A stretch of 64,000 nucleotides of DNA from Phyllobacterium sp. T1293 (GCF_020731415.2 NZ_CP088273.1:67001-131000); one strand, 5' to 3'. Positions 33,675-43,141 are shown, counted from the first letter of the stretch. Made by a program: numbers and translations. Notes: a model not told the origin generated them from the letters alone.

Positions 33675-34742
33675 CTAATGCTCCAGAACCAGCAAATCCT
33701 TGGCGGCGAGGCTGACCTTGACGTCTTCGCCCGGTGTGGGTGGTGGGGCGCTTGGATTATTGAAGGTATCGAACGAGACGATGTTTTCACCAAGCGATGC
33801 GCGGATGCGGATGACTGAGCCTAGGAAGTGTACGCTGTTGATGCGGCCATCAAGCGTTGTTTCGCGCTTGTCGGTTGCTTCACCAAGACTGACGGCTTCC
33901 GGACGCACGGCAAGCGAAATTTTGTCGCCTGTCTTGTGGCCATTGAGGCGCTGGCGCCCGATTTCAACATCGCGGCCATCAACAGTGATAACGCCGGTTG
34001 CCGCATCGCGCACGACGGCATCCAGTGTGTTCAGCGTCCCGACGAAGGAAGCGACGAAGCGGGTAGCCGGCTGGTTATAAATCTCGAACGGTGTGCCGAC
34101 CTGTTCGGCGCGGCCCTCATACATGACGACGATGCGGTCGGAGATCGACAGGGCTTCTTCCTGATCATGGGTGACGAAAATTGTGGTGATGCCAAGCGTG
34201 CGCTGGATCGCGCGGATTTCTTCGCGCAAGGAAACGCGGATTTTTGCGTCGAGCGCCGACAGTGGTTCGTCGAGCAGCAGAACCTGCGGCTTGGTGGCAA
34301 GCGCGCGGGCGAGCGCAACACGCTGCTGCTGACCGCCTGATAGTTGATAGGGGAAGCGTTCGGCAAGATGATCGAGTTTGATCAGCGACAGCATCTCATG
34401 CACCGTTGCATTGATCTCGCCTTGCGGCTTCTTGGCGACCTTCAGACCAAAGGCAACATTCTGCGCAACGGTCATGTTGGGGAAGAGGGCATAGGCCTGA
34501 AACACCATGCCGATATTGCGCTGATTGGGCTTGAGGTTGACGACGTCCTTGCCGCCAATGCTGATGATGCCGGAGCTTGGCGTTTCGAACCCGGCCACCA
34601 TGCGCAGAACTGTCGTCTTGCCGCAGCCGCTGGGGCCGAGGAAAGAGATGAACTCACCCTTCTCGATATCAAGATTGAAATCGTGGACAACCGTGGTTGC
34701 TCCAAAACTCTTTTTCAAATGGCTGATGGTGAGAAATGACAT
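33675..34742 (-). CDS. ABC transporter ATP-binding protein (iron/polyamine/phosphonate import type)
   Basis: A 355-residue ATPase. Walker A LGPSGCGKTTVLRM (about 35-48), signature LSGGQQQRVALARAL (about 134) and Walker B VLLLDEPLSALDAK are intact. The C-terminal TOBE domain (about 270-350) is typical of the FbpC/PotA/PhnT group. It is the last gene of a minus-strand operon of binding protein, two permeases and ATPase. The substrate is not fixed; Fe(III), polyamines and 2-aminoethylphosphonate are all handled by this group. Confidence 0.9.
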   Translation of the reverse strand: MSFLTISHLKKSFGATTVVHDFNLDIEKGEFISFLGPSGCGKTTVLRMVAGFETPSSGIISIGGKDVVNLKPNQRNIGMVFQAYALFPNMTVAQNVAFGLKVAKKPQGEINATVHEMLSLIKLDHLAERFPYQLSGGQQQRVALARALATKPQVLLLDEPLSALDAKIRVSLREEIRAIQRTLGITTIFVTHDQEEALSISDRIVVMYEGRAEQVGTPFEIYNQPATRFVASFVGTLNTLDAVVRDAATGVITVDGRDVEIGRQRLNGHKTGDKISLAVRPEAVSLGEATDKRETTLDGRINSVHFLGSVIRIRASLGENIVSFDTFNNPSAPPPTPGEDVKVSLAAKDLLVLEH

Positions 34743-34757
34743 TGGCTAGGTTCCCGA

Positions 34758-35552
34758 TTATCGCTTTGTTGCCGCGAGGGATTTGTTGAAACGGGTGACG
34801 ACCTGGATAAGCCCCATACAGACCCAGGTAATGGCGAACGAAATGACGGATAGAGCTGCTGGCTCATAGGCCCGGTTAGCACCCATCAGCTGCAGGAAGG
34901 GCCCGAAAGCTGGCCGGTTGAGCAGTGCCGCCATGGTGAATTCACCAATGACGATGGCAAAGGTCAAAAATGCACCAGACAGAACCGCGACAAGCACATT
35001 CGGAAGAATGATGCGCGACATGATCGTTACCCGGCTTGCCCCAAGGCTTTCGGCGGCTTCCGTCATGGTGCGGATATCGATAGCACCAAGGCCCGTATCG
35101 ACAGCGCGGTACATATAGGGCAGGGCCAGCGTCGTATAACCGAAAACGAGAAGGATATTTGTTCCCATCGCCGAGCCTGTGAGTGGGAGTATCGATGAGG
35201 TGTTGTAGAGCCTGATATAGCCAAACACGATAACGATAGCCGGGATAACCAGCGGCAGCAGCGTTATGAACTCGATGAATGGCCGCCAGCCGGGCAACCG
35301 CAAACGCACCCAATAGGCGGTTGGAACAACCAGAACGACGCCAACGATGATTGTGGCGATGGCCATGACCACCGAATAGGCAAAGGTTGCCTGAAATCCG
35401 GGGTCAGCCAGCACAACCCAATAGGCATCAAGCGAATAGGTGCCACGCCTCATGCGCAGAGAAAATTCAAGCAATCCTATCAACGGCAGAGCAAAGTAGA
35501 GAATGCCGAAGGCGAGCGCGAGCCAGGACCAGATACGGTTGTTTTTCTTCAT
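34758..35552 (-). CDS. ABC transporter permease, inner-membrane component 2
   Basis: A 264-residue permease with six hydrophobic segments and an EAA loop seen as TMTEAAESLGASRVTIMSRIILPNVLVAVLSGAF (about 166-199). The ATG overlaps the stop of the preceding permease gene as ATGA, which sets the start at 35552 instead of a GTG 9 bases upstream. Confidence 0.92.
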   Translation of the reverse strand: MKKNNRIWSWLALAFGILYFALPLIGLLEFSLRMRRGTYSLDAYWVVLADPGFQATFAYSVVMAIATIIVGVVLVVPTAYWVRLRLPGWRPFIEFITLLPLVIPAIVIVFGYIRLYNTSSILPLTGSAMGTNILLVFGYTTLALPYMYRAVDTGLGAIDIRTMTEAAESLGASRVTIMSRIILPNVLVAVLSGAFLTFAIVIGEFTMAALLNRPAFGPFLQLMGANRAYEPAALSVISFAITWVCMGLIQVVTRFNKSLAATKR

Positions 35553-36457
35553 TTCAGCCACCGTTCACTGCGGGCGCGCATCCAGATGTAAATGCCGTTG
35601 GAAATACCAGTGATGACGATCATGCCGAAAGCCAGCGCATAACCAAGCTGCGGGTCCTGCAGGACGTCGCCGCGGATTTGCGCATAAAGAACGATAGGAA
35701 CGATACTGAGCGATGATCCTGTCAGCGCGTAGGCTGTTGCAATCGCGCCGAAGGAATTGGCGAAAAGCAGCAGGATAGTACCGAGCAGGGCAGGCCAAAG
35801 GATCGGAAACGCCACCATGCGCCAATATTGAGGGCTGGTGGCGCCGAGAATAAGGGCAGCTTCCTTCCACTCCCGCTTCAACCCATCAAGCGCCGGGGTG
35901 ATGATGAGAACCATCAGGGGAATCTGAAAGTAGAGATAGGTCAGCGTCAGACCCCAGAAGCTCAGGAGATTGAAGCCATGGGCATAGAGATTGAAGCCGA
36001 AAACGTTGACCAGCAGGTAAGTGACCAGTCCCGTTCGCCCCAATGTAAACAGGAAAGCGTAGGCCAGCGGAACACCGGCGAAATTCGAAGCGACACCGGA
36101 AAAGGTCATCAGCGGAGCGCGAATCCAGCCGGGCAGGCCGCCCAAGGTGATTGCAGCGGCAATGCAGAAGCCGATCAACGCACCCAGAAGCGCCGAGGCC
36201 AGCGAGATTTTGATCGATATGACATAGGCATCGATGATGGACGCCTGAAAAAGGTTGCCGATATTGGCAAGGGTGAGATTGCCCTGCGCATCCTGAAACG
36301 CGCCAGCCACAAGATAGATTGTCGGCAGAACCAGAAACATCACCGCGAAGATGATGAACGGCATCACACCGAGCCAATCGAGCGACAGTCGCTTGCGCTC
36401 CTGAGCGGCGGCGGCAGGGGGGGCAGATGGAGTGTTTGCTTCTGAAATCGCGCTCAT
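35549..36457 (-). CDS. ABC transporter permease, inner-membrane component 1
   Basis: A 302-residue permease. It has a Pro/Ala-rich cytoplasmic N-terminus of about 30 residues, then six hydrophobic segments. The EAA-type loop is GLKREWKEAALILGATSPQYWRMVAFPILWPALLG (about 200-234). It is separated from the binding-protein gene upstream by about 150 bases with a hairpin, and overlaps the next permease gene. Confidence 0.92.
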   Translation of the reverse strand: MSAISEANTPSAPPAAAAQERKRLSLDWLGVMPFIIFAVMFLVLPTIYLVAGAFQDAQGNLTLANIGNLFQASIIDAYVISIKISLASALLGALIGFCIAAAITLGGLPGWIRAPLMTFSGVASNFAGVPLAYAFLFTLGRTGLVTYLLVNVFGFNLYAHGFNLLSFWGLTLTYLYFQIPLMVLIITPALDGLKREWKEAALILGATSPQYWRMVAFPILWPALLGTILLLFANSFGAIATAYALTGSSLSIVPIVLYAQIRGDVLQDPQLGYALAFGMIVITGISNGIYIWMRARSERWLK

Positions 36458-36560
36458 ATGCTTTGCAGACCGCTTTCTTCGCTACAATATATCCGCTGCC
36501 GCCCATATTGCGAAGCGAACAAACGAATCGTCAATTCCAGCGATAATGGCTGGACTCTGA

Positions 36561-36597
36561 AAAACGGAATCCCCGCGGATGTTTCCACGGGGATCCC
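36561..36597 (-). terminator. Attenuator-type hairpin between binding-protein and permease genes
   Basis: On the minus strand ATCCCCG pairs with CGGGGAT around a 12-base loop, then CCGTTTTTC. Its place after the binding-protein gene suits the common pattern of making more binding protein than permease. Confidence 0.72.
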
Positions 36598-36608
36598 ATA
36601 GTCAGAGA

Positions 36609-37712
36609 TTACTTGACGTTGGCGCCAACAACCTTGTCCCAGCCCTTGGTGATGGCTTCCTTGGCGGCAGCCTGTTCATCAAGCGTCGGGAAGAATGCCT
36701 TTTCATAGGCTGCTGCTGGTGGAAGCTTGTCGAGCAGCTCCTTTGGCACCTTGTTGTTCTTCACCAGATCCTGGAAACGGGTCGGGTGGCAGTAGCCCTT
36801 GAGATAACCAAGCTGGCCTTCATCGGAATAGAGATATTCCATCCAGAGCTTGGCTGCATTGGGGTGCGGTGCATAGGCGCTGATGGCCTGAACATAAACA
36901 CCGGCAAGAACGCCAGTTGCGGGAACAACGACTTCAACAGGCGGGTTGCCCTTGAGCGTGTCACGACCGGAAAGGGCGTTGTAATCCCAGTTGATGATGA
37001 TCGGGGTTGCGCCCTGCGCCAATGTGCCAGACTTGCCGATAACCGGTACGAAATTGCCAGCCTTGTTGAGGTCGGCAAAATACTTCAGGCCAGCTTCGGC
37101 AGCAGCAGCGCCGGGCTTCGCACCGGTTGATGCACCGGCTGCCTGGACGGCGAGGATTGCCTGGTTGGAAGCGCGCGGATCACCGGCAAGCGCAACGGAG
37201 TTGGCATATTCAGGCTTGAGCAGGTCAGCCCAATCCTTGGGAACATTCTTGACGATGTCGGTGTTCACTTCAAGCGACATAACGCCGTAATAATCGCCGT
37301 ACCAATGACCGTCGGCATCCTTCAGTTCAGCCGGGATCGAATCCCATGTGGAAACCTTGTAAGGCGCTGTCAGGCCGGCGGCCTTGGCATCGGGGCCGAA
37401 GGAAAGACCGACGTCGATAACGTCAGGAGCCTGTGGGCCCTTATTGTCCTTGTTTGCCTTGATTGCTTCGACTTCGTCTTTCGAGCCGGCATCCGGATTG
37501 AGTTCGTTGACTGTCAAACCATACTTTGCCTTGAAGCCGGCAATGATGTCACCATAGCCGCACCAGTCATGTGGCAAAGCGATCGTGGTCAGCGCGCCTT
37601 CCTTCTTTGCAGCCGCAACCAGCTCAGCCGGTGCGTCCGCGAACGAAAGCGTGGTGCTTGCGAACAGCAGAGCTGTGGATAGAGAGAGCAAGCGTTTTGT
37701 TGTAGCAACCAT
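36609..37712 (-). CDS. ABC transporter substrate-binding protein (type 2 fold)
   Basis: A 367-residue periplasmic protein. The signal peptide runs to about residue 25 (STALLFASTTLSFADA). The mature part, AAKKEGALTTIALPHDWCGYGDIIAGFKAKYG, is the AfuA/PotD/2-aminoethylphosphonate-binding type. A pair of cysteines (near 50 and 315) could form a disulfide. First gene of the importer operon, followed by a hairpin. It is divergent from the MOSC gene across 460 bases. The ligand is not fixed by sequence. Confidence 0.88.
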   Translation of the reverse strand: MVATTKRLLSLSTALLFASTTLSFADAPAELVAAAKKEGALTTIALPHDWCGYGDIIAGFKAKYGLTVNELNPDAGSKDEVEAIKANKDNKGPQAPDVIDVGLSFGPDAKAAGLTAPYKVSTWDSIPAELKDADGHWYGDYYGVMSLEVNTDIVKNVPKDWADLLKPEYANSVALAGDPRASNQAILAVQAAGASTGAKPGAAAAEAGLKYFADLNKAGNFVPVIGKSGTLAQGATPIIINWDYNALSGRDTLKGNPPVEVVVPATGVLAGVYVQAISAYAPHPNAAKLWMEYLYSDEGQLGYLKGYCHPTRFQDLVKNNKVPKELLDKLPPAAAYEKAFFPTLDEQAAAKEAITKGWDKVVGANVK

Positions 37713-38170
37713 TTTAACACCCCTGTTTAAGCGACAAACGTCATTGGCTCTTTTTTCGACGTTCCTGCCTCCCGATATAGGGCTCTCATGTCAGTTAGAT
37801 GACAGGCCCGCGAACGTCTTTGCCTGAGCAGTGACGGGAAGTGAAACATTTTTTTGGCGGCTTAGCAATTCGCAGCGGGCGGAATTCTAGTGCCGGTTGC
37901 GTTGGCCGTTGAATTGCTCCAATAACGACAAAAAGATTGGCGCGTGCGTCAGTTAGCCGAATAAATAATGTCGCATTTGATTTCCTGCGACATTGCCATC
38001 CACAGGGCCGGTTCAAACTGCGGAAATTCCAGTTAGTGGACTAACATTATTTTTCAAGAATCCGGTTGTTTGCGGGCGCAGGAGAAGACCATTCTTCCGT
38101 GTTGTTCACCGCGTCGTCATTGCCAGAAGGGTCGCATTTTCTGGCAAACCCTGTTACGGAATCGGGCATC
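37713..38170. promoter_or_regulatory. Divergent region with a strong inverted repeat upstream of the importer operon
   Basis: 460 bases without a supported gene. It contains a perfect 9-base stem AATGTCGCA (37967-37975) / TGCGACATT (37986-37994) with a 10-base spacer, and a TGTCA...TGACA pair near 37788-37803 closer to the importer start. Either may be a regulator site. No regulator gene is adjacent. Confidence 0.4.
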
Positions 38171-38869
38171 ATGACCATCAAAGATTGCACGATTGAAGTC
38201 CTTGTCGGCACCCTTGCTCCACTCGGTGAGAAGAAAGTGCCAAGCGGTATCGCCAAAAAGCCCGTCAGGAAACGTCTCTGGTTGGGCAATACGGGCCTTG
38301 AAGGCGATGCACAGGGCGATCTGAAACGCCATGGCGGCGTTGACAAGGCTGTACACCATTACCCCTTCGATCATTATGAAAAATGGGTCTCGGATATCGG
38401 CGCGGTATCTCTTCTTGAAGGTGCCGGAGCATTCGGCGAGAACATATCGACCACCGGTCTCGATGAGACAAATGTTGCCCTTGGCGATGTTTTCCAACTT
38501 GGTGGCGCAAGAGTTGAAGTCTCGCAGGGACGCCAGCCATGCTGGAAACTCAACAGCCGTTTTGGCATTGCCGATATGTCCATGCGCGTCCAGAAGACGG
38601 GCAGGACAGGCTGGTACTACCGGGTTGTTGAAACCGGCTATGTTGCGCCTGAAGATACGCTCACGCTCGTTGACCGGACATCACCTGAATGGACCATTCA
38701 TCGGTTATGGCGCACGCTTTACATTGATACCATGAACCGGGAAGAGCTGGCACAGATGGCCGCGCTGGAACGGCTTCCCGATGGATGGCGCCGCTATGCG
38801 GAGCGGCGCTTGGCGAGTGGCAAGGTAGAGGACTGGTCGAGCCGCCTGACGGGCGAGCAACCCGCGTAA
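38171..38869 (+). CDS. MOSC-domain protein (YiiM-like)
   Basis: A 232-residue protein with a MOSC domain (about 35-165) and a C-terminal three-helix segment (DTMNREELAQMAALERLPDGWRRYAERRL), as in YiiM. The conserved cysteine is in GRQPCWKLNSRF (about 126), the residue that binds the molybdenum cofactor sulfur. HHYPFDHYEKW and GENIST are also family marks. YiiM-type proteins reduce N-hydroxylated bases. The start at 38171 begins the recognised domain; the longer frame adds 35 residues without support. Convergent with the efflux operon. Confidence 0.87.
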   Translation: MTIKDCTIEVLVGTLAPLGEKKVPSGIAKKPVRKRLWLGNTGLEGDAQGDLKRHGGVDKAVHHYPFDHYEKWVSDIGAVSLLEGAGAFGENISTTGLDETNVALGDVFQLGGARVEVSQGRQPCWKLNSRFGIADMSMRVQKTGRTGWYYRVVETGYVAPEDTLTLVDRTSPEWTIHRLWRTLYIDTMNREELAQMAALERLPDGWRRYAERRLASGKVEDWSSRLTGEQPA

Positions 38870-38878
38870 ACAAACTTC

Positions 38879-40471
38879 CTAATGTCCGCCGCCACCACCA
38901 CCGCCGCCAGCCGCTACAGGTTTGCGCATCATCACGGCAAAAAGTGCGAGCGTGGCAAACAACATTGTCAGGATATAGAAGACATCCATAAACGACATCA
39001 GTGTTGCCTGCTGGTGTACCATCGCGGAAATCCGGCTAAGTGCCGCAGTCTGGCCATCAATCCCATGGGACTGGAAACTCTTGGTCATGCTGGCCATCAG
39101 ATCTTCCGCTTCCGGATTGCCCCAGCGGACATTTTCCGAAAGCTGCGAATAATGCAGGATGCCGCGATCGGTCAGAACCGTGTTGATCACCGCAAGGCCA
39201 ACGGCACCACCAAGGTTACGGGTCAGGTTGAACAGGCCTGATGCGTTCTTGAGCCGGGAGAGCGGCAGCGTGCCGAGCGCCAGATTGTTGATCGGCACCA
39301 TGCACAGCATCAGCGAGCAGCCGCGCAGGATCTGCGGCACCAGCAACTCATAGAAATCCCAGTCGGCAGTCAGACCCGTCATGGTCCATGTACCTGCAGC
39401 AAAGCCGAGGAAGCCGATCATCATCATCAGGCGCGGGTCGATGCGGGTGGACAGGAAACCGGCGACCGGTGCGGTCATGAACATGGCAAGACCGCTGACA
39501 AACAGGGCTTCGCCGATCATCAGCGCATCATATCCCCTGATCCGGCCGAGATAGACAGGATAGAGATAGGTCAGGCCGTAAAGGCCAACGCCCATGATAA
39601 ATGAAAACACCGATCCAAACGCGAAATTCAGGTTTTTGAAAGCGCGCAGATCGACAATCGGCTCCTCCGCGGTAAAGGCCCGATAAAAGAAGAGGACAGC
39701 ACCGACAACCAGAACAATGGCAAAGAAGAAGATCGAATTGTCCTGCAACCAGTCATTGCGAGGGCCTTCTTCGAGCACATATTCAAGCGAGCCAAGGAAG
39801 GCTGCCATACCGGCAAGGCCCCACCAGTCGAACTTACTGAAGAGGGACTTGTCGCCCTTGTCGAAGTCGATGAGGTTCCAGGCGGCAAATGCAACGATAA
39901 TGCCGGGGATGACGTTGACGAGGAACAGCCAATGCCAGGAGAAGGCGTGGCTGAGATAGCCGCCGACTGTTGGCCCGATGGTCGGGGCTAGTGTTGCCAC
40001 AAGGCCGATGATCGGCGAGACAATTGAGCGCTTGGATGGCGGGAAGATGGTAAAGGCCGCAGCGAATACGCTGGGGATCATGCCGCCGCCGATAAAGCCC
40101 TGAATGGCGCGGTAGACGATCATCTGGTCGATGTTGGTCGCCGTGGCGCAGAGGATACTGGCCGCGGTGAACCCTGCGGCGGAGACGGTGAAGAGAACCC
40201 GCGTTGACAGGAGCCGTCCGAGAAAACCTGACAGCGGGATCATGATAACTTCGGCGATGAGATAGGAGGTCTGGACCCACGAAATCTCGTCGGAACTGGC
40301 GCTCAGACCCGCCTGAATTTCCGCAAGGGATGCCGAAACGATCTGAATGTCGAGAATGGCCATGAACATGCCGAACACCATCGCCACGAAGGCGATGGCT
40401 TTCTTCGGATCAATATGGTCGGACGGTACGGCGGGTGCCATTGGCTTTCCGCCTGCTGTGGTGCTCGACAT
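38879..40471 (-). CDS. DHA2-family MFS drug efflux transporter (EmrB-like)
   Basis: A 530-residue inner-membrane antiporter with 14 hydrophobic segments. MVFGMFMAILDIQIVSASLAEIQAGL is the DHA2 first helix, GRLLSTRVLF the loop 2-3 motif and GPTVGGYLSHAFSWHWLFLVNVIPG the antiporter motif C. The C-terminus ends in an unusual run of about nine glycines and a histidine. It lies 26 bases downstream of the membrane-fusion gene, so together they form an EmrAB-type pump. Substrates unknown. Confidence 0.92.
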   Translation of the reverse strand: MSSTTAGGKPMAPAVPSDHIDPKKAIAFVAMVFGMFMAILDIQIVSASLAEIQAGLSASSDEISWVQTSYLIAEVIMIPLSGFLGRLLSTRVLFTVSAAGFTAASILCATATNIDQMIVYRAIQGFIGGGMIPSVFAAAFTIFPPSKRSIVSPIIGLVATLAPTIGPTVGGYLSHAFSWHWLFLVNVIPGIIVAFAAWNLIDFDKGDKSLFSKFDWWGLAGMAAFLGSLEYVLEEGPRNDWLQDNSIFFFAIVLVVGAVLFFYRAFTAEEPIVDLRAFKNLNFAFGSVFSFIMGVGLYGLTYLYPVYLGRIRGYDALMIGEALFVSGLAMFMTAPVAGFLSTRIDPRLMMMIGFLGFAAGTWTMTGLTADWDFYELLVPQILRGCSLMLCMVPINNLALGTLPLSRLKNASGLFNLTRNLGGAVGLAVINTVLTDRGILHYSQLSENVRWGNPEAEDLMASMTKSFQSHGIDGQTAALSRISAMVHQQATLMSFMDVFYILTMLFATLALFAVMMRKPVAAGGGGGGGGH

Positions 40472-40497
40472 GATCTTTGGCCCGGTGCTGGGTTTGT

Positions 40498-41682
40498 TTA
40501 CTTGGTCGGCGCTGTGCGTGTGTCGACGTCAACGATGACGCTGAGACCCGCCTGTAATTTGCCGCTTGCCAGAACGTCGGCAGGCAGGGCGATGCGAACC
40601 GGTACGCGCTGGACAACCTTGGTGAAATTGCCCGTGGCGTTTTCGGCAGGAAGCAGCGAGAACACGGCGCCGGATGCCGGAGCAATCGAGGCAACCGTGC
40701 CTTCAAACGTATCGCCTGATAGCGCATCAACCCGCACGCGAACCTTTTCGCCCGGTACGATGTCGCGCAGCTGCGTTTCCTTGTAGTTCGCGTCAATATA
40801 AAGCGCATCAACGGGGACAAGGGCTGCCAGACGCTGGCCGGGGCTGACAAGATCGCCCTTCTTGGCGGAAAGGTTGCCGACGACACCGTCAAGCGGGGCG
40901 CGGATCACCGTGAAGCCGAGATCGCGGGCGGCCTTGTCCTTGGCAAGCTGCAGCGAGGCGATAGAGCCTTCTGCTTCCTTGTACTGGGCCTCAAGCACGC
41001 CGACATTGGCAACGGCTGCTGCGATCTGGGCATCGGCGGAAACGAGATTGGCCTTGGCCTGATCAAGCGCTGCCGTTGCATCATCAAGCTGCGACTGGGA
41101 GGCAAACCGTGTGGCATGCAGCTGGCTGGCGCGGGTGGATGCGGCTTCCGCATTGGTCAAGACAGCCTGTGCGGCTACCTTGCCCGCCTGAACCTGCTGG
41201 ACCGAGGCTTTCGCCGCTTCGGTCTGCGCCTCGATGCGCTGAAGCGTCAGCCGCTGCGTTGCGATCTGGGCTTCCGCCTGCTTTTCGGCAATCGTGTAAT
41301 CGCCATTATCAAGTGTGACCAATGGATCACCCGCCTTGACGCGCTGGTTGGCAACGACATTGATCGTATCGATATAGCCGGTGATTTTCGGTGCAATGGC
41401 CGTGATATCGCCCTGAATATAGGCATCATCTGTTGAGACCATGAAGCGGCCTGTTGTCCACCATTCATGGCCATACCATGCACCGGCGCCAACTGCGGCA
41501 ATGATGATGACAGGAAGCACAAAGCTCTTTACAGAGCGCTTTGGCTTGGTCGGAGCCGGAGCCGCGGTCACAACATCGTGTTGCGGGGCTTCATCCGTTA
41601 CCGGCACTTCCACCTTGGAAGCAGGAGCGGATGTGGGGAACTGACGAATTTCAGCCTCATTGGTGGATTTCGGCGCGGACAT
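40498..41682 (-). CDS. HlyD/EmrA-family membrane fusion protein
   Basis: A 394-residue periplasmic adaptor. It has a cytoplasmic N-terminus of about 45 residues, one membrane helix (SFVLPVIIIAAVGAGAWYG), then the biotinyl-lipoyl-like half motif STDDAYIQGDITAIAPKITGYI, a long alpha-helical hairpin (about 125-255, rich in Ala, Gln and Glu) and the matching half FTVIRAPLDGVVG. The promoter faces the tetR gene, with two palindromic operators between them. Confidence 0.93.
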   Translation of the reverse strand: MSAPKSTNEAEIRQFPTSAPASKVEVPVTDEAPQHDVVTAAPAPTKPKRSVKSFVLPVIIIAAVGAGAWYGHEWWTTGRFMVSTDDAYIQGDITAIAPKITGYIDTINVVANQRVKAGDPLVTLDNGDYTIAEKQAEAQIATQRLTLQRIEAQTEAAKASVQQVQAGKVAAQAVLTNAEAASTRASQLHATRFASQSQLDDATAALDQAKANLVSADAQIAAAVANVGVLEAQYKEAEGSIASLQLAKDKAARDLGFTVIRAPLDGVVGNLSAKKGDLVSPGQRLAALVPVDALYIDANYKETQLRDIVPGEKVRVRVDALSGDTFEGTVASIAPASGAVFSLLPAENATGNFTKVVQRVPVRIALPADVLASGKLQAGLSVIVDVDTRTAPTK

Positions 41683-41722
41683 GGGACGCTCTTTCTAGAG
41701 ATGGTCACTCGGAAAATTGATT

Positions 41723-41736
41723 GAACCAATCGGTTC
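41723..41736. promoter_or_regulatory. TetR-type operator 1 between emrA-like and tetR-like genes
   Basis: GAACCAATCGGTTC, an almost perfect palindrome. The same word with the central bases exchanged occurs 57 bases away, and the spacing places both around a likely promoter (TTGACA at 41742-41747). Confidence 0.78.
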
Positions 41737-41779
41737 GATCGTTGACATAGCGCAAATCTAAGTGCATATCAAGTGGATC

Positions 41780-41793
41780 GAACCGATTGGTTC
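41780..41793. promoter_or_regulatory. TetR-type operator 2 between emrA-like and tetR-like genes
   Basis: GAACCGATTGGTTC with flanking TC and GA, the second copy of the palindrome. It lies about 35 bases before the tetR-like start and would repress both divergent genes. Confidence 0.78.
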
Positions 41794-41827
41794 GAAAAAG
41801 AATCGAAAATGAGGAAACGTGACTAAT

Positions 41828-42499
41828 ATGTCGTCTACCAAGGCATCCGTTGTTGACCCAGGCATGACCACTTTAGAACGCCCCGGCCGTATGGCGGCAG
41901 GACAGGACCCGGTCAAGCGGCAACAGATTCTTGATGGGGCCAATCGCGTTTTTTCGCAGATGGGTTTCGATGCGGCCAGCATGAACGACATTACCCGTGA
42001 AGCGGGTGTTTCCAAAGGCACGATCTATGTTTACTTCGACAATAAGGAAGAGCTGTTCATAGAACTGTGCAACCAGTACAAGAACGCGCTGTTCGAGGGC
42101 ATTTATCATGCACTGGAAACCAATCCCAATCTGCGCGAAGCGCTGATCCAGTTTGGCATATCGCTGTCGACGCTGATTACATCAAATGTTGGTATTCAGG
42201 CGCAGCGGGTTGTTATCGGCGTGGCCGAGCGCATGCCGTCCATGAGCTGCAGTTTTTACGAAAAGGGTCCGAAAAAAGGCTTGGCGCTTATGCGCGCGCT
42301 GCTGGACAAGCATGTCGCCGCGGGGTTTCTGGCCATTGATGATACGGAAATTGCAGCCTATCAGCTTTCCGATCTTTTTCACTCGGGTCTGCTGCGCCGG
42401 CGTCTGTTCGGGCATATGCTGCAGGAACCCGAGCCGGAACAAATCCGCAAGACCGTAACCGCGGGCGTCGATATGTTTCTGCGCGCCTACAAAGCTTGA
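41828..42499 (+). CDS. TetR-family transcriptional regulator
   Basis: A 223-residue regulator. The helix-turn-helix domain lies at about 30-80 (QQILDGANRVFSQMGFDAASMNDITREAGVSKGTIYVYFDNKEELF), after an extended N-terminus. The C-terminal ligand domain is of the AefR/TetR_C_7 kind (CSFYEKGPKKGLALM). GAGGAA suits ATG 41828 (11-base gap) better than GTG 41819. It is divergent from the pump operon with two matching palindromes between, so it is its probable repressor. Confidence 0.9.
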   Translation: MSSTKASVVDPGMTTLERPGRMAAGQDPVKRQQILDGANRVFSQMGFDAASMNDITREAGVSKGTIYVYFDNKEELFIELCNQYKNALFEGIYHALETNPNLREALIQFGISLSTLITSNVGIQAQRVVIGVAERMPSMSCSFYEKGPKKGLALMRALLDKHVAAGFLAIDDTEIAAYQLSDLFHSGLLRRRLFGHMLQEPEPEQIRKTVTAGVDMFLRAYKA

Positions 42500-42553
42500 T
42501 TCAGGAACCTTTCCGGTCGAACGGTTCTATCTCAATCGGAAAGGCTCTGGAGG

Positions 42554-42958
42554 TCAGGCCGTGCCGCAACTGGAGCAGACGCCGCGAATTTCGATAGTTG
42601 TCTTGCTGGGCTTGAAAGCATTATCCGTCGTCCATTGCCGGACACGCTGGGTAATGACGTCGTCGGAAAATTCCGAAACCTGACCGCATTTCTCGCAAAT
42701 GGCGAAAGCAATCATGCCGTGATTGTGGCTATGGCTGTGTGGATGGGCGCAGGCGACAAAGGCATTGATGCTTTCAAGGCGATGGACCATGCCATAGTCG
42801 AGCAGTTTTTCCAGCGCACGATAAACCTGGAGCGGCGCACGGAAACCGTCGCCGCGCAGCTGGTCAAGAATTGTATAAGCACTCAGAGGCCCGTCCGCAC
42901 GAGACAATGTATTGAAAACCAGCGTCTGGTTTTTCGTCAGCTCTTGGGCAGTCGTCAT
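42554..42958 (-). CDS. zur: Zinc uptake regulator, Fur family
   Basis: A 134-residue Fur-family repressor that senses zinc. The DNA-binding half has TLSRADGPLSAYTILDQLRGDGFRAPLQVYRALEKLLDYGMVHRLES. The metal half has a His-rich ACAHPHSHSHNHGM and two Cys pairs (ICEKCGQ and VCSSCG) for the structural zinc. ATG 42958 starts the conserved domain; the longer frame adds 18 residues without support. It is divergent from aztABC, with a Zur-box-like sequence between. This context, together with the Cys pairs, supports Zur over Fur. Confidence 0.92.
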   Translation of the reverse strand: MTTAQELTKNQTLVFNTLSRADGPLSAYTILDQLRGDGFRAPLQVYRALEKLLDYGMVHRLESINAFVACAHPHSHSHNHGMIAFAICEKCGQVSEFSDDVITQRVRQWTTDNAFKPSKTTIEIRGVCSSCGTA

Positions 42959-43120
42959 TGCCTTGGGTCTCCTCGTGGACTTCCAAGCTGCTATCGCGTG
43001 AAATAGCCGCAAACAAGTCTCTTTTCGTAAAAATCTATAGTCTTTAAAGATAGGGAACTACTTCATTGACTGCCAGTGGATAAATTAATTTCCCCTGTTC
43101 TCAAATTCGCCATTGTTGAC

Positions 43121-43141
43121 TAATGTAATAACATCACATAT
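43121..43141. promoter_or_regulatory. Zur-box-like operator between zur and aztA
   Basis: TAATGTAAT-AAC-ATCACATAT, a 9-3-9 inverted repeat with two mismatches. The same left half occurs in a perfect version upstream of aztD. It lies about 70 bases before the aztA start. Confidence 0.78.
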
